Assembly: GCA_036500225.1 (NCBI GenBank)
Contig: DASYCJ010000003.1
Coordinates: 1-64,000 of the forward strand
Length of the DNA stretch: 64,000 nt
From: DASUBN01 sp036500225
GTDB taxonomy: Bacteria > Pseudomonadota > Gammaproteobacteria > Natronospirales > REEB76
Direction of reading: 5' to 3'
The notes below the pieces were generated by a model. The model worked only from the letters and a program-made list of their open reading frames with translations, was not told where the DNA came from and searched no databases. The stretch's first letter is position 1; the number at the start of each line of letters is the position of its first letter. Positions 8,186 through 16,437 of this stretch are shown here, one piece after another. A program made the position numbers and the translations under genes.

Positions 8186-9113
8186 AGCCGTGAAGCGGCT
8201 CGCGCTGAAGATCGATGTCGACACCCTGCGCGGTACCCGCGAAGGGGTGCCGCAGCTCATCGAGACGCTTAAGAGACACAGCGCCCAGGCCACGTTCCTA
8301 TTCAGCCTCGGGCCGGATAACACCGGCCGCGCGCTGAAGCGCATCTTCCGTCGCGGCTTCTTGAAGAAAGTCTTCCGCACCAACGTGGCCGGCAACTACG
8401 GTCTGAAGACTCTCATGTACGGCGTGCTGATCCCCGGGCCCGATATCGGCAAGCATGCGCCCGAGCCCATGTGCGCCGCGCGGGATGCGGGTTTCGAAGT
8501 GGGCATCCATACCTGGGATCACGTGCGCTGGCAGGACAACGTGGCCGGCCAGGATGAAGCGTGGACCCGCCGCGATTTTGAGGCGGCAGTGGCCCGCTTC
8601 GTGGAAGTCTTTGGAACCCAGCCCACCACCTTCGGCGCCGCCGGTTGGCAGATGAATGCCCATGCCTTCGAGCTCGAGGCTAAGCATCACATGGATTACG
8701 CCAGCGACACCCGCGGCACCCATCCCTTCATGCCGGAGATGCATGGCCGCGTGTTCGCCGTGCCGCAACTCCCGACCACGCTGCCTACCTTGGACGAGCT
8801 GGTGGGCGTGAACGGCGTGACGGTGGAGAACGTCGCCGAGCACCTGTTGAAGCTCACGGAGAAAGACCCGCCGGAGCACGGCCATGTGTTCACGCTGCAT
8901 GCGGAACTGGAAGGCATGGCGCTCCTGCCGGTGTTCGAGAAGCTGCTCGCGGGTTGGAAGGCGCAGGGTTACCAGTTGGTAGCCACCCGCGACATCGCCG
9001 CGACTCTCGATCGTAAGTCACTGCCCATCAACACCGTGCGCATGGACCAATTGCCTGGACGCTCCGGCACGCTGGCCCTGCAGGCCGGGCCCTGCGAGAT
9101 CGTTAAGGTATAA
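8178..9113 (+). CDS. arnD: 4-deoxy-4-formamido-L-arabinose-phosphoundecaprenol deformylase
   Basis: A NodB-type polysaccharide deacetylase of 311 residues that removes the formyl group from the undecaprenyl-linked sugar before flipping. The metal-binding Asp pair is in LKIDVDTLRG at the N-terminus, and the His motif is GIHTWDHVRW near residue 112. I chose the ATG at 8178 because MPEAVKRLALKIDVDT matches the family start; it overlaps the upstream gene by eight bases. It is the last gene of the arn operon. A TATAAT sits exactly over its stop and probably serves icd. Confidence 0.9.
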   Translation: MPEAVKRLALKIDVDTLRGTREGVPQLIETLKRHSAQATFLFSLGPDNTGRALKRIFRRGFLKKVFRTNVAGNYGLKTLMYGVLIPGPDIGKHAPEPMCAARDAGFEVGIHTWDHVRWQDNVAGQDEAWTRRDFEAAVARFVEVFGTQPTTFGAAGWQMNAHAFELEAKHHMDYASDTRGTHPFMPEMHGRVFAVPQLPTTLPTLDELVGVNGVTVENVAEHLLKLTEKDPPEHGHVFTLHAELEGMALLPVFEKLLAGWKAQGYQLVATRDIAATLDRKSLPINTVRMDQLPGRSGTLALQAGPCEIVKV

Positions 9114-9114
9114 T
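9109..9114 (+). promoter_or_regulatory. Putative -10 box of icd
   Basis: TATAAT overlaps the arnD stop, 47 bases before the icd ATG, and is followed by CCGCGC. No convincing -35 hexamer lies 16-18 bases upstream. The position at the operon end and the change of gene function support a separate icd promoter. Confidence 0.5.
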
Positions 9115-9160
9115 CCGCGCCCGCGACTCCATCAATCATCTCATCGCCCAGGGGTAATGA

Positions 9161-10402
9161 ATGTCGTACAAGCATGTGAAGCTGCCGGCTGGCGGCACCA
9201 AGATCACCACCGTCAACGGCAAGCTGGTGGTCCCCGAGAATCCCATCCTCGGTTACGTGGAAGGTGACGGCATCGGCGTGGACATCACGCCTGCCAGCAT
9301 GAAGATCTGGGACGCGGCTGTGGCCAAGGCCTACGACGGCAAGCGCAAGATCCACTGGTGCGAGATCTATCTCGGCGAGAAAGCCCAGAAGCTCTATGAC
9401 GGCAACTATTTCCCGGACGAGACCCTCGCTGCGATCAAGGAGCTCGTCGTCTCCATCAAGGGCCCCCTCACCACGCCGGTGGGCGGCGGTTTCCGTTCCC
9501 TGAACGTGACCCTGCGTCAGGACCTCGACCTCTATGCCTGCGTGCGCCCGGTCAAACATTACCCCAACGTGCCCTCGCCGCTGAAGAAGCCTGAGCTCGT
9601 GGACGTGGTGATCTTCCGTGAGAACACCGAGGACGTCTACGCCGGTATCGAATACGAAGCCGGCAGTGACAAGAACAAGAAGCTCGCCAAGTTCCTGCGC
9701 GAGGAACTGGGCGCCAAGTTCTTCGAGGGCGCGGGCCTCGGTGTGAAGCCCATCTCCGCCCACGGCTCCAAGCGCCTGGTGCGCAAAGCCATCCAGCACG
9801 CCATCGACTACGACCGCAGCTCCGTGACCCTTGTGCACAAGGGCAACATCATGAAGTTCACGGAAGGCGCGTTCCGCCAGTGGGGCTATGACGTGGCCAG
9901 GGAGGAGTTCGGTGCCGAGCTCCTGGACGGCGGCCCGTGGATGCACTTCAAGAACCCCAAGACCGGCAAGTGGATCGTGATCAAAGACCAGATCGCCGAC
10001 ATCATGTTCCAGCAGATGCTGCTGCGTCCGGACGAGTACGCAGTGCTCGCCACCCCGAACCTGAACGGCGATTACCTGTCGGACGCCGTGGCGGCGGAGG
10101 TGGGCGGCGTGGGCATCGCCCCCGGCGCAAACATCGGCGATTTCCTGGCGGTTTTCGAAGCCACCCACGGCACGGCGCCCAAGCACGCCGGCCTCGACAA
10201 AGCCAACCCCGGTTCGCTCCTGTTCTCCGGCGTCATGATGCTGGAGTACATCGGCTGGCGCGAGGCTGCGGACTTGATCCAGTCTGCCTATTCCAAGACC
10301 GTGGCCTCCGGCGTGGTCACCTACGACTTCGCCCGGCAGATGACCAATGCCAAGGAAGTGAAGACGAGCGCCTTTGCCGACGCGGTGATCAGGAACCTAT
10401 GA
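9161..10402 (+). CDS. icd: NADP-dependent isocitrate dehydrogenase
   Basis: A 413-residue TCA-cycle enzyme that oxidatively decarboxylates isocitrate to 2-oxoglutarate. Length and sequence fit the homodimeric bacterial type I enzyme (416 residues in E. coli). Recognisable stretches are YVEGDGIGVDITPAS, GGFRSLNVTLRQDLDLYACVR with the isocitrate-binding serine and arginines, VIFRENTEDVYAGIE and the coenzyme-binding ATHGTAPKHAG. It is preceded by its own -10 box and followed by a strong hairpin terminator, so it is probably monocistronic. Confidence 0.97.
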   Translation: MSYKHVKLPAGGTKITTVNGKLVVPENPILGYVEGDGIGVDITPASMKIWDAAVAKAYDGKRKIHWCEIYLGEKAQKLYDGNYFPDETLAAIKELVVSIKGPLTTPVGGGFRSLNVTLRQDLDLYACVRPVKHYPNVPSPLKKPELVDVVIFRENTEDVYAGIEYEAGSDKNKKLAKFLREELGAKFFEGAGLGVKPISAHGSKRLVRKAIQHAIDYDRSSVTLVHKGNIMKFTEGAFRQWGYDVAREEFGAELLDGGPWMHFKNPKTGKWIVIKDQIADIMFQQMLLRPDEYAVLATPNLNGDYLSDAVAAEVGGVGIAPGANIGDFLAVFEATHGTAPKHAGLDKANPGSLLFSGVMMLEYIGWREAADLIQSAYSKTVASGVVTYDFARQMTNAKEVKTSAFADAVIRNL

Positions 10403-10428
10403 GCCGTGATCGGATAGTTTGAGTCCAA

Positions 10429-10457
10429 GAAAACGGTGGCCGCGTGCCACCGTTTTC
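10429..10457 (+). terminator. Hairpin terminator after icd
   Basis: A perfect 12-bp stem (GAAAACGGTGGC paired with GCCACCGTTTTC) with a five-base loop lies 26 bases after the icd stop. The TTTT run is inside the 3' arm and the AAAA run inside the 5' arm, so it could work on both strands. Confidence 0.85.
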
Positions 10458-10481
10458 GTCTGTGAGATACGGGAGTAGCAC

Positions 10482-11402
10482 ATGGCCAAAGGTACCCACG
10501 ATTATCAGCAGGACCCACGTAACGCGGACGTCAAGATCAGCATCAACGGCACACTGTATCCGCGCGCCGAAGCCAAGGTCTCGGTGCTGGACAGCGGTTT
10601 CGTGCTGGGCGATGGCGTATGGGAAGGCCTGCGCCTGCACGCGGGTGGCTTGCCGTTCCTGGAGATGCATCTCGATCGCCTCTATGAAGGCGCCAAGACC
10701 ATCGACATGGATATCGGGCTCACCCGCGAACAACTCACCCAACAGATCATCGAGACGCTACGCACCAATAAGATGCAGGATGGCGTGCATATTCGGCTCA
10801 TGGTCACCCGCGGCCTCAAAGCCACGCCGTACCAGGATCCGCGTGTCACTATCGGTCCCACCACGGTAGTCATCATCCCGGAGTACAAGCAGCCTTTGCC
10901 GGAGACGGTGGAGAAGGGGATACGCCTGTTCACGGTGCACGTGCGCCGTGCCGCACCGGATACCCTGGACCCGAAACTCAACGCTCACTCCAAGCTCAAC
11001 GACATCATGGCCTGCATCCAGGCCGCCAAGGCCGGTGCCGATGAGGCGCTGATGCTGGACCCCCATGGCTTCGTCGCCACCTGCAACTCCACCCATTTCT
11101 TCATCGTGCGTAAGGGTGAGGTGTGGACGTCTTCCGGTAAGTATTGCCTGGGCGGCATCACCCGCAGCAACGTGCTGCGCGTCTGTCGTGAGAACGGCAT
11201 CCCGCATTTCGAGAAAGATTTCAGTCTCACGGACGTGTACGGTGCCGAGGAAGCCTTCGTCACCGGCACCTTCGCGGGTCTAGTGCCGGTCACGGAGATC
11301 GATGGCAGGAAGGTCGGCCCGCGTGGGCCCATGGTGCAGCGGCTGCAGGGACTCTATATGGGTCTGGTGAAGAAAGAGAGCGCTAAAGGCCCCAAGGTAT
11401 GA
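10482..11402 (+). CDS. Class IV (branched-chain/D-amino-acid type) aminotransferase
   Basis: A PLP enzyme of 306 residues with the fold-type IV pattern: SVLDSGFVLGDGVWEGLR near the start, the PLP lysine in LNAHSKLND, and the cofactor-site CNSTHFFIV and GGITRSNVL segments. The family holds IlvE, D-alanine aminotransferase and aminodeoxychorismate lyase. The sequence does not settle the substrate; an IlvE-like role is possible, but no ilv or leu genes are nearby. The stop overlaps the ATG of a sulfotransferase-like gene by four bases, a pairing that points to a more specialised role. It begins 25 bases after the icd terminator with GGGAG upstream of the ATG. Confidence 0.85.
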   Translation: MAKGTHDYQQDPRNADVKISINGTLYPRAEAKVSVLDSGFVLGDGVWEGLRLHAGGLPFLEMHLDRLYEGAKTIDMDIGLTREQLTQQIIETLRTNKMQDGVHIRLMVTRGLKATPYQDPRVTIGPTTVVIIPEYKQPLPETVEKGIRLFTVHVRRAAPDTLDPKLNAHSKLNDIMACIQAAKAGADEALMLDPHGFVATCNSTHFFIVRKGEVWTSSGKYCLGGITRSNVLRVCRENGIPHFEKDFSLTDVYGAEEAFVTGTFAGLVPVTEIDGRKVGPRGPMVQRLQGLYMGLVKKESAKGPKV

Positions 11403-12127
11403 CCCTACGCCTGGCCATGTGGTCGGGACCCCGCAACATCTCCACCACCATGCTGCGCTCCTGGGAGAACCGGGAAGACACAGTCGTGGTGGACGAACCG
11501 CTCTATGCCCACTACCTCATCGCCACCGGCGTGAACCATCCCGGCCGCGAGGAGGTCATCGCCTCCCAGCCCAATGACTGGCACACAGTGGCGAAGACCC
11601 TTACCGGACCCATACCGGATTGGAAGACCGTCTGGTATCAGAAGCATATGACCCAGCACCTGCTGGCGGACATGGACCTCGACTGGCTGGACGGACTCAC
11701 CAATTGCTTCCTGATCCGCCGCCCGGAACTGGTGGTGGCATCTTTCACCAAGGTCCGTCCCGATGCGGCCCTCTGGGAACTGGGCTTCGAGCAGCAGACC
11801 CGCATCTTCGATCACGTGGCGCACCGGCACGGTACTCCGCCTCTGGTGCTGGATGCAGAAGATGTACTCAAGGACCCGCGTGCTGCGCTCAGCGGGTTCT
11901 GCGCCAAACTCCGCATACCCTTCAGCGAACGCATGCTGCATTGGCCCGCCGGTCCCCGTGCGAGCGATGGTGTATGGGCGCCCCATTGGTATGCCGCGGT
12001 GGAGCGTTCCTCGGGTTTCGAGCCTTACGAACCCAAGGCGCCCAAGCTCACAGCCTTCCAGCAAGAGCTGGCAGACAAGTGCCGCCCGCATTACGAAGCC
12101 ATGGCAAACTACCGCTTGCAGGCATGA
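11399..12127 (+). CDS. Sulfotransferase-like P-loop protein
   Basis: A 242-residue protein beginning with MTLRLAMWSGPRNIST, a 5'-phosphosulfate-binding-like loop, and continuing with VVVDEPLYAHYL and a central LIRRPELVVASF segment, which resembles the 3'-phosphate motif of PAPS sulfotransferases. A sulfuryl-transfer reaction is possible but unproven, since the loop departs from the usual K-x-G-T-T form. From memory, plant proteins annotated as branched-chain aminotransferase-like carry a similar N-terminal domain (SAPRSLST ... DEPLYA) fused to a class IV aminotransferase. That is the same pair encoded here by overlapping genes. Confidence 0.7.
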   Translation: MTLRLAMWSGPRNISTTMLRSWENREDTVVVDEPLYAHYLIATGVNHPGREEVIASQPNDWHTVAKTLTGPIPDWKTVWYQKHMTQHLLADMDLDWLDGLTNCFLIRRPELVVASFTKVRPDAALWELGFEQQTRIFDHVAHRHGTPPLVLDAEDVLKDPRAALSGFCAKLRIPFSERMLHWPAGPRASDGVWAPHWYAAVERSSGFEPYEPKAPKLTAFQQELADKCRPHYEAMANYRLQA

Positions 12128-13152
12128 GTCGTCTCCTCATCTGCCTCCTACTGAGCGGTGTCGCGACAGTCGCTGCTGCGGATGCGCCGCGCACCGGCAC
12201 CTTCACCGTGTCCTTCTCCCAGTCCACGCCTCTGGCGGATCAACATGAGGTGGCTGAGCGTCTCGGCATGGGCAACTTGTCGCCCGGCGCCAGCATCGCG
12301 CCTTCCTCCGAGACCTGGCATGTCTATGTGCCGGAAGCTTACTCAGGATCCGAGCCTTACGGCGTCCTGGTGTGGGTCTCGCCTTCCGACAGCGGTGAGT
12401 TGCCCCATGGCTGGCAGAGCGCACTCAAGGGCCACAAGCTCATCTATGTGGCGGCGGACAGATCCGGGAATTCTCAGGACGTAGTCACGCGTCGCGTGCC
12501 CCTGGCCTTGATGGGACTCGCAGGCATCGAAGCCGACTACAAGATAGATATCTCTCGCGTCTACGTGGGCGGTTTCTCTGGGGGTGGTGTCACCGCGAGC
12601 CACATCGCGGCGGGCTATGCGGATATATTCGCCGGTGGGCTGTTCGTCTCCACCAGCCACGGGATCGGCACGCCAGACATGCCGGTGCCGGCCCTGGAGC
12701 GCTACCGGCTCATGCAGGGGCGCGGCCGTTACGTGTTCACTGCCGGCAGCGAGGAGACCGACAATCAGATCATGACGACCCGGGCCGTGGATGCCTTCCG
12801 TGCCCTGTGCGTACTGCGAGTCGATTACATCCACATCGCCAATGCGGGTCACGGGAACTTGGAGCCCGGGCCCCTCGAGCGCAGCCTGAGGTATCTGGAT
12901 GGACCGTCCGCCGTAGGTGCATCTGAATCAGCGGACTGTGAGAAACAGCTGGGCGAGCGGCGCGCTGCTACTCTCGCCGCGGTGCGCCAGGCACTCGTGG
13001 CCGGGGACGCTGCGCGGGCTAAGGAAAGGATCGGAGAGTTCAGGACCGCCTTCGGCCCCTTGGCGGAGCCCGAGGCCTCCCGGTTCGAGAGCTGTATCGC
13101 CGCAGGTACCGCGCCTGCCGCCTGCGCCGCTACTGATACTGTCGCGCCATAG
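12124..13152 (+). CDS. Secreted alpha/beta-hydrolase (esterase-like)
   Basis: A 342-residue protein with a Sec signal peptide (MSRLLICLLLSGVATVAAADA) and a single-domain alpha/beta-hydrolase core. The nucleophile elbow is GGFSGGG near residue 155, and HGNL near residue 243 probably carries the catalytic His. A C-terminal extension of about 90 residues is rich in Ala and Arg and contains three Cys. The ATG overlaps the sulfotransferase-like stop by four bases, so it belongs to that trio. Upstream in-frame codons lie within the neighbouring gene and encode no signal peptide, so I start at 12124. Substrate unknown; polyhydroxyalkanoate-depolymerase-like or esterase roles are conceivable. Confidence 0.75.
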   Translation: MSRLLICLLLSGVATVAAADAPRTGTFTVSFSQSTPLADQHEVAERLGMGNLSPGASIAPSSETWHVYVPEAYSGSEPYGVLVWVSPSDSGELPHGWQSALKGHKLIYVAADRSGNSQDVVTRRVPLALMGLAGIEADYKIDISRVYVGGFSGGGVTASHIAAGYADIFAGGLFVSTSHGIGTPDMPVPALERYRLMQGRGRYVFTAGSEETDNQIMTTRAVDAFRALCVLRVDYIHIANAGHGNLEPGPLERSLRYLDGPSAVGASESADCEKQLGERRAATLAAVRQALVAGDAARAKERIGEFRTAFGPLAEPEASRFESCIAAGTAPAACAATDTVAP

Positions 13153-13244
13153 CGTTTCCGTGCACAGAACCCGGGCAGGGCAATTTATCGCCCCCTCCGG
13201 TAAAATAAGCGGCTTTCCTGCCATCAGGCCCTGCCGGAGTCTTC

Positions 13245-16200
13245 ATGTATCAGCCCGCCGACAAGTCGTCCGACGAGCACTTCATCTTCCGCACCCAGCC
13301 GCCGAAGCTGGATGCCCTGCGCGCTGCCATCAACGAGCTGTATCTCGCCGACGAGACCCGTTGCGTGGATGCGCTCCTGGCTCAGGCCAAGTTGGATGAC
13401 AAGTCCCGCGCCGAGATCCAAGCCCGCGCCAAGACGCTGGTGGAGGCGGTGCGCAAGAACCGCCAGCACAAGGGCGGCATCGAGGAGTTCCTGCGCCAGT
13501 ACGACCTGTCCTCCCAGGAGGGCATGGTGCTCATGTGCCTGGCTGAGGCCTTCCTACGCATCCCGGATGCGGATACCGCTGACAAGCTGATCCGCGACAA
13601 GATCGTGAACGGCAACTGGTCCGAGCACCTCGGCGCCAGCCCCTCGATGTTCGTGAACGCCTCCACCTGGGGCCTGATGCTCACCGGCAAGCTCATCGAT
13701 CTCGACCAGTCCGTCGAGAAGAACTTGGGCACATATCTGGGTGCGTTATTCGCGCGCCTCGGCGAGCCCATCGTCCGCGCCGCCTTCCGCCAGGCCATGC
13801 GCATCATGGGCCATCAGTTCGTGATGGGTCGGACTATCCAGGAAGCACTGAAGCGCGCCAAGGACGACGAGAACCGCGCCTTCCGCCATTCCTACGACAT
13901 GCTGGGCGAAGCGGCCCTCACTGCCAAAGATGCAGAGCGTTATTTCAAGGCCTACACGGATGCCATCGACGCCATCGGCGCCACGGTGGAGAAGGGCGCT
14001 GATGTGTTCTCGGCTCCCAGTATCTCGGTCAAGCTGTCGGCCCTGCACCCGCGCTATGAGTTGGCTCAGCGCGAACGGGTCATGAACGAACTGGTCCCCA
14101 AAGTCATCGCGCTCGCAGAGCGTGCCAAGCGCTTCGGCATGGGCCTCACGGTAGACGCAGAGGAGAGCGAACGTCTCGACCTCTCGTTGGACATCATCGA
14201 AGCGGTGTACCGCTCGCCCAAACTCGAGGGCTGGGAAGGTTTCGGTCTCGCCGTGCAGGCATACCAGAAGCGTGCGTACCGGGTCATCGACTGGCTCATC
14301 GCGCTCGCCAAGAGCGGCAAGCGCCGCATCCCGGTGCGCCTCGTGAAGGGCGCCTACTGGGACAGCGAAGTGAAGCGTGGCCAGGAGCGGGGTCTCGACG
14401 GCTACCCCGTGTTCACCCGCAAGGCCAGCACCGATGTCTCCTATCTCGCCTGCGCCCGCAAGATGCTGGCGAGCCGGGATGCCCTGTATACCATGTTCGC
14501 CACCCACAACGCTCAGACCCTGTCCTGCGTCATGCAGATGGCGGGCGGCGATCTGGCCTTCGAGTTCCAGCGCCTGCACGGCATGGGTGAAGAGCTGTAT
14601 GCCGAAGTGGTGGGTCAGGACAAGTTGAAACTGAATTGCCGTGTGTACGCGCCGGTAGGCAGTCATGAGGATCTCTTGCCTTACCTGGTGCGTCGCTTGC
14701 TGGAGAACGGCGCCAACACATCCTTCGTCAATCGCATCATCGACGAGAAAGTGCCGGTGGACGCCATCATCGCGGACCCGGTAGCGGAAGTGGATGCCTT
14801 GAGCGTGAAGCCCCACCCCCGCATCCCAGCACCTCGGGATATCTATGGCCCCTGGCGGCCCAATTCCCGCGGCGTGAACCTCGCTGATCAGGAGAAGCTC
14901 GCGGCCCTGTCCCTGGAGATGGAGCAGGCCTTCAGGCGCGAGTGGATCGCAGCACCCATCGTGGGCGGCAAGGTGCTGGGTGGCAAAGAGAAACCCTCCC
15001 TGAATCCCATCGACAACCGGGAGACCGTAGGCATCATCCGCGAAGCGGACGATGCAGTGATCCGCCAGGCAGTAGACGTGGCTGTCGCCGCCCAGCCTGC
15101 CTGGGACATGACGCCTGCTGCGGAGCGGGCCCGCATCCTGCGCAAGGCCGCGGACCTGTTTGAGACCCATACTGCCGAACTCATGGCGCTCTGCGTGCGC
15201 GAAGCCGGCAAGTCCATCCCGGACGCAGTCTCGGAAGTGCGCGAGGCGGTGGATTACCTGCGCTACTACGCGGAGCGCGCCGAAGAGGACTTCGGCAAAC
15301 CCAAGACCTTGCCGGGTCCCACCGGCGAGTCCAACGAACTCTGGTTGCAGGGCCGCGGCGTATTCGTCTGCATCTCTCCCTGGAACTTCCCGCTGGCCAT
15401 CTTCACGGGCCAAGTGGCGGCGGCCCTCGCTGCCGGCAACGCGGTACTGACCAAGCCCGCTGAGCAGACCTCGCTGATCGGCGCCCAGGCTGTACGCCTG
15501 ATGCATGAGGCAGGTATCCCTGGCGGCGTGCTGAACTTCATCCCCGGCCGCGGTTCCGTGGTGGGTCAGCACGCGGTGGCGGATGCGCGTATCGCCGGTG
15601 TGGCTTTCACCGGTTCCACCGAGACCGCGAAGACCATCCATCAGACCCTCGCCAAGCGTGATGGCATCATCCCGGTGCTGATCGCCGAGACCGGCGGCCA
15701 GAACTGCATGCTCGTCGATTCCTCGGCCCTGGCGGAACAGGTAGTGATGGACGTGGTGGCGAGCGCCTTCAACAGCGCCGGCCAGCGTTGCTCGGCCCTG
15801 CGCGTACTGTTCGTGCAGGACGAGATCGCGGATCGGGTGGTGGAAGTACTGTCCGGTTACATGGACGAACTCAAGATCGGCGACCCGGCCCTGCTGGATA
15901 CGGATGTGGGTCCAGTGATCGACAAGGCTGCTAAGCAGCAGCTGGACGAGCACAAGATCTGGATCAAGACCCAGGGCAAGCTCATCAAGGAATTGGCGCC
16001 ACCGCCGGAATTCAGCAACGGCACCTACGTCACCCCCATGGCGGTGGAACTGCCGGATCTGGACATCCTCAAACGCGAGGTATTTGGCCCAGTGCTACAC
16101 GTCATCCGTTTCAAGTCCTCCGAACTGGACCATGTGATCGACAGCATCAACGCCACGGGCTATGGTCTGACTTTAGGCATACACTCGCGTATCGACAGCC

Positions 16201-16430
16201 AGGCGCAATACATCCAGCGCCGTATCCGGGTCGGCAACGTGTACATCAACCGCAACATGATCGGTGCGGTGGTGGGCGTGCAGCCCTTCGGCGGCCAGGG
16301 TCTGTCCGGTACCGGTCCTAAGGCCGGCGGCCCGCATTACATGCTGCGCTTCGCCACGGAGCGGACCGTCACGGTCAACACTGCGGCGGTGGGCGGCAAC
16401 GCCTCGCTATTATCACTGAAGGAAGACTGA
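13245..16430 (+). CDS. putA: Bifunctional proline dehydrogenase / P5C dehydrogenase
   Basis: PutA of 1061 residues oxidises proline to glutamate in two channelled steps. Residues about 50-490 form the FAD-binding proline dehydrogenase barrel (SAPSISVKLSALHPRYE, VRLVKGAYWDSE, TRKASTDVSYL). Residues about 540-1030 form the NAD-dependent aldehyde dehydrogenase (ISPWNFPLAIFTG, glutamate in ETGGQN, catalytic Cys in NSAGQRCSALRV). There is no N-terminal ribbon-helix-helix DNA-binding domain, so unlike E. coli PutA it should not repress its own gene. TAAAAT at 13201 may be its -10 box. It precedes sdaA by seven bases. Confidence 0.96.
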   Translation: MYQPADKSSDEHFIFRTQPPKLDALRAAINELYLADETRCVDALLAQAKLDDKSRAEIQARAKTLVEAVRKNRQHKGGIEEFLRQYDLSSQEGMVLMCLAEAFLRIPDADTADKLIRDKIVNGNWSEHLGASPSMFVNASTWGLMLTGKLIDLDQSVEKNLGTYLGALFARLGEPIVRAAFRQAMRIMGHQFVMGRTIQEALKRAKDDENRAFRHSYDMLGEAALTAKDAERYFKAYTDAIDAIGATVEKGADVFSAPSISVKLSALHPRYELAQRERVMNELVPKVIALAERAKRFGMGLTVDAEESERLDLSLDIIEAVYRSPKLEGWEGFGLAVQAYQKRAYRVIDWLIALAKSGKRRIPVRLVKGAYWDSEVKRGQERGLDGYPVFTRKASTDVSYLACARKMLASRDALYTMFATHNAQTLSCVMQMAGGDLAFEFQRLHGMGEELYAEVVGQDKLKLNCRVYAPVGSHEDLLPYLVRRLLENGANTSFVNRIIDEKVPVDAIIADPVAEVDALSVKPHPRIPAPRDIYGPWRPNSRGVNLADQEKLAALSLEMEQAFRREWIAAPIVGGKVLGGKEKPSLNPIDNRETVGIIREADDAVIRQAVDVAVAAQPAWDMTPAAERARILRKAADLFETHTAELMALCVREAGKSIPDAVSEVREAVDYLRYYAERAEEDFGKPKTLPGPTGESNELWLQGRGVFVCISPWNFPLAIFTGQVAAALAAGNAVLTKPAEQTSLIGAQAVRLMHEAGIPGGVLNFIPGRGSVVGQHAVADARIAGVAFTGSTETAKTIHQTLAKRDGIIPVLIAETGGQNCMLVDSSALAEQVVMDVVASAFNSAGQRCSALRVLFVQDEIADRVVEVLSGYMDELKIGDPALLDTDVGPVIDKAAKQQLDEHKIWIKTQGKLIKELAPPPEFSNGTYVTPMAVELPDLDILKREVFGPVLHVIRFKSSELDHVIDSINATGYGLTLGIHSRIDSQAQYIQRRIRVGNVYINRNMIGAVVGVQPFGGQGLSGTGPKAGGPHYMLRFATERTVTVNTAAVGGNASLLSLKED

Positions 16431-16437
16431 GCACCCG

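Noticed and set aside
13746..15953. A 735-codon open frame antisense to putA, and similar long antisense frames over arnA (7010-8395) and arnT
   Set aside because: They mirror the strong G/C third-position bias of the real genes and show no domain; the sense proteins have complete family motifs.
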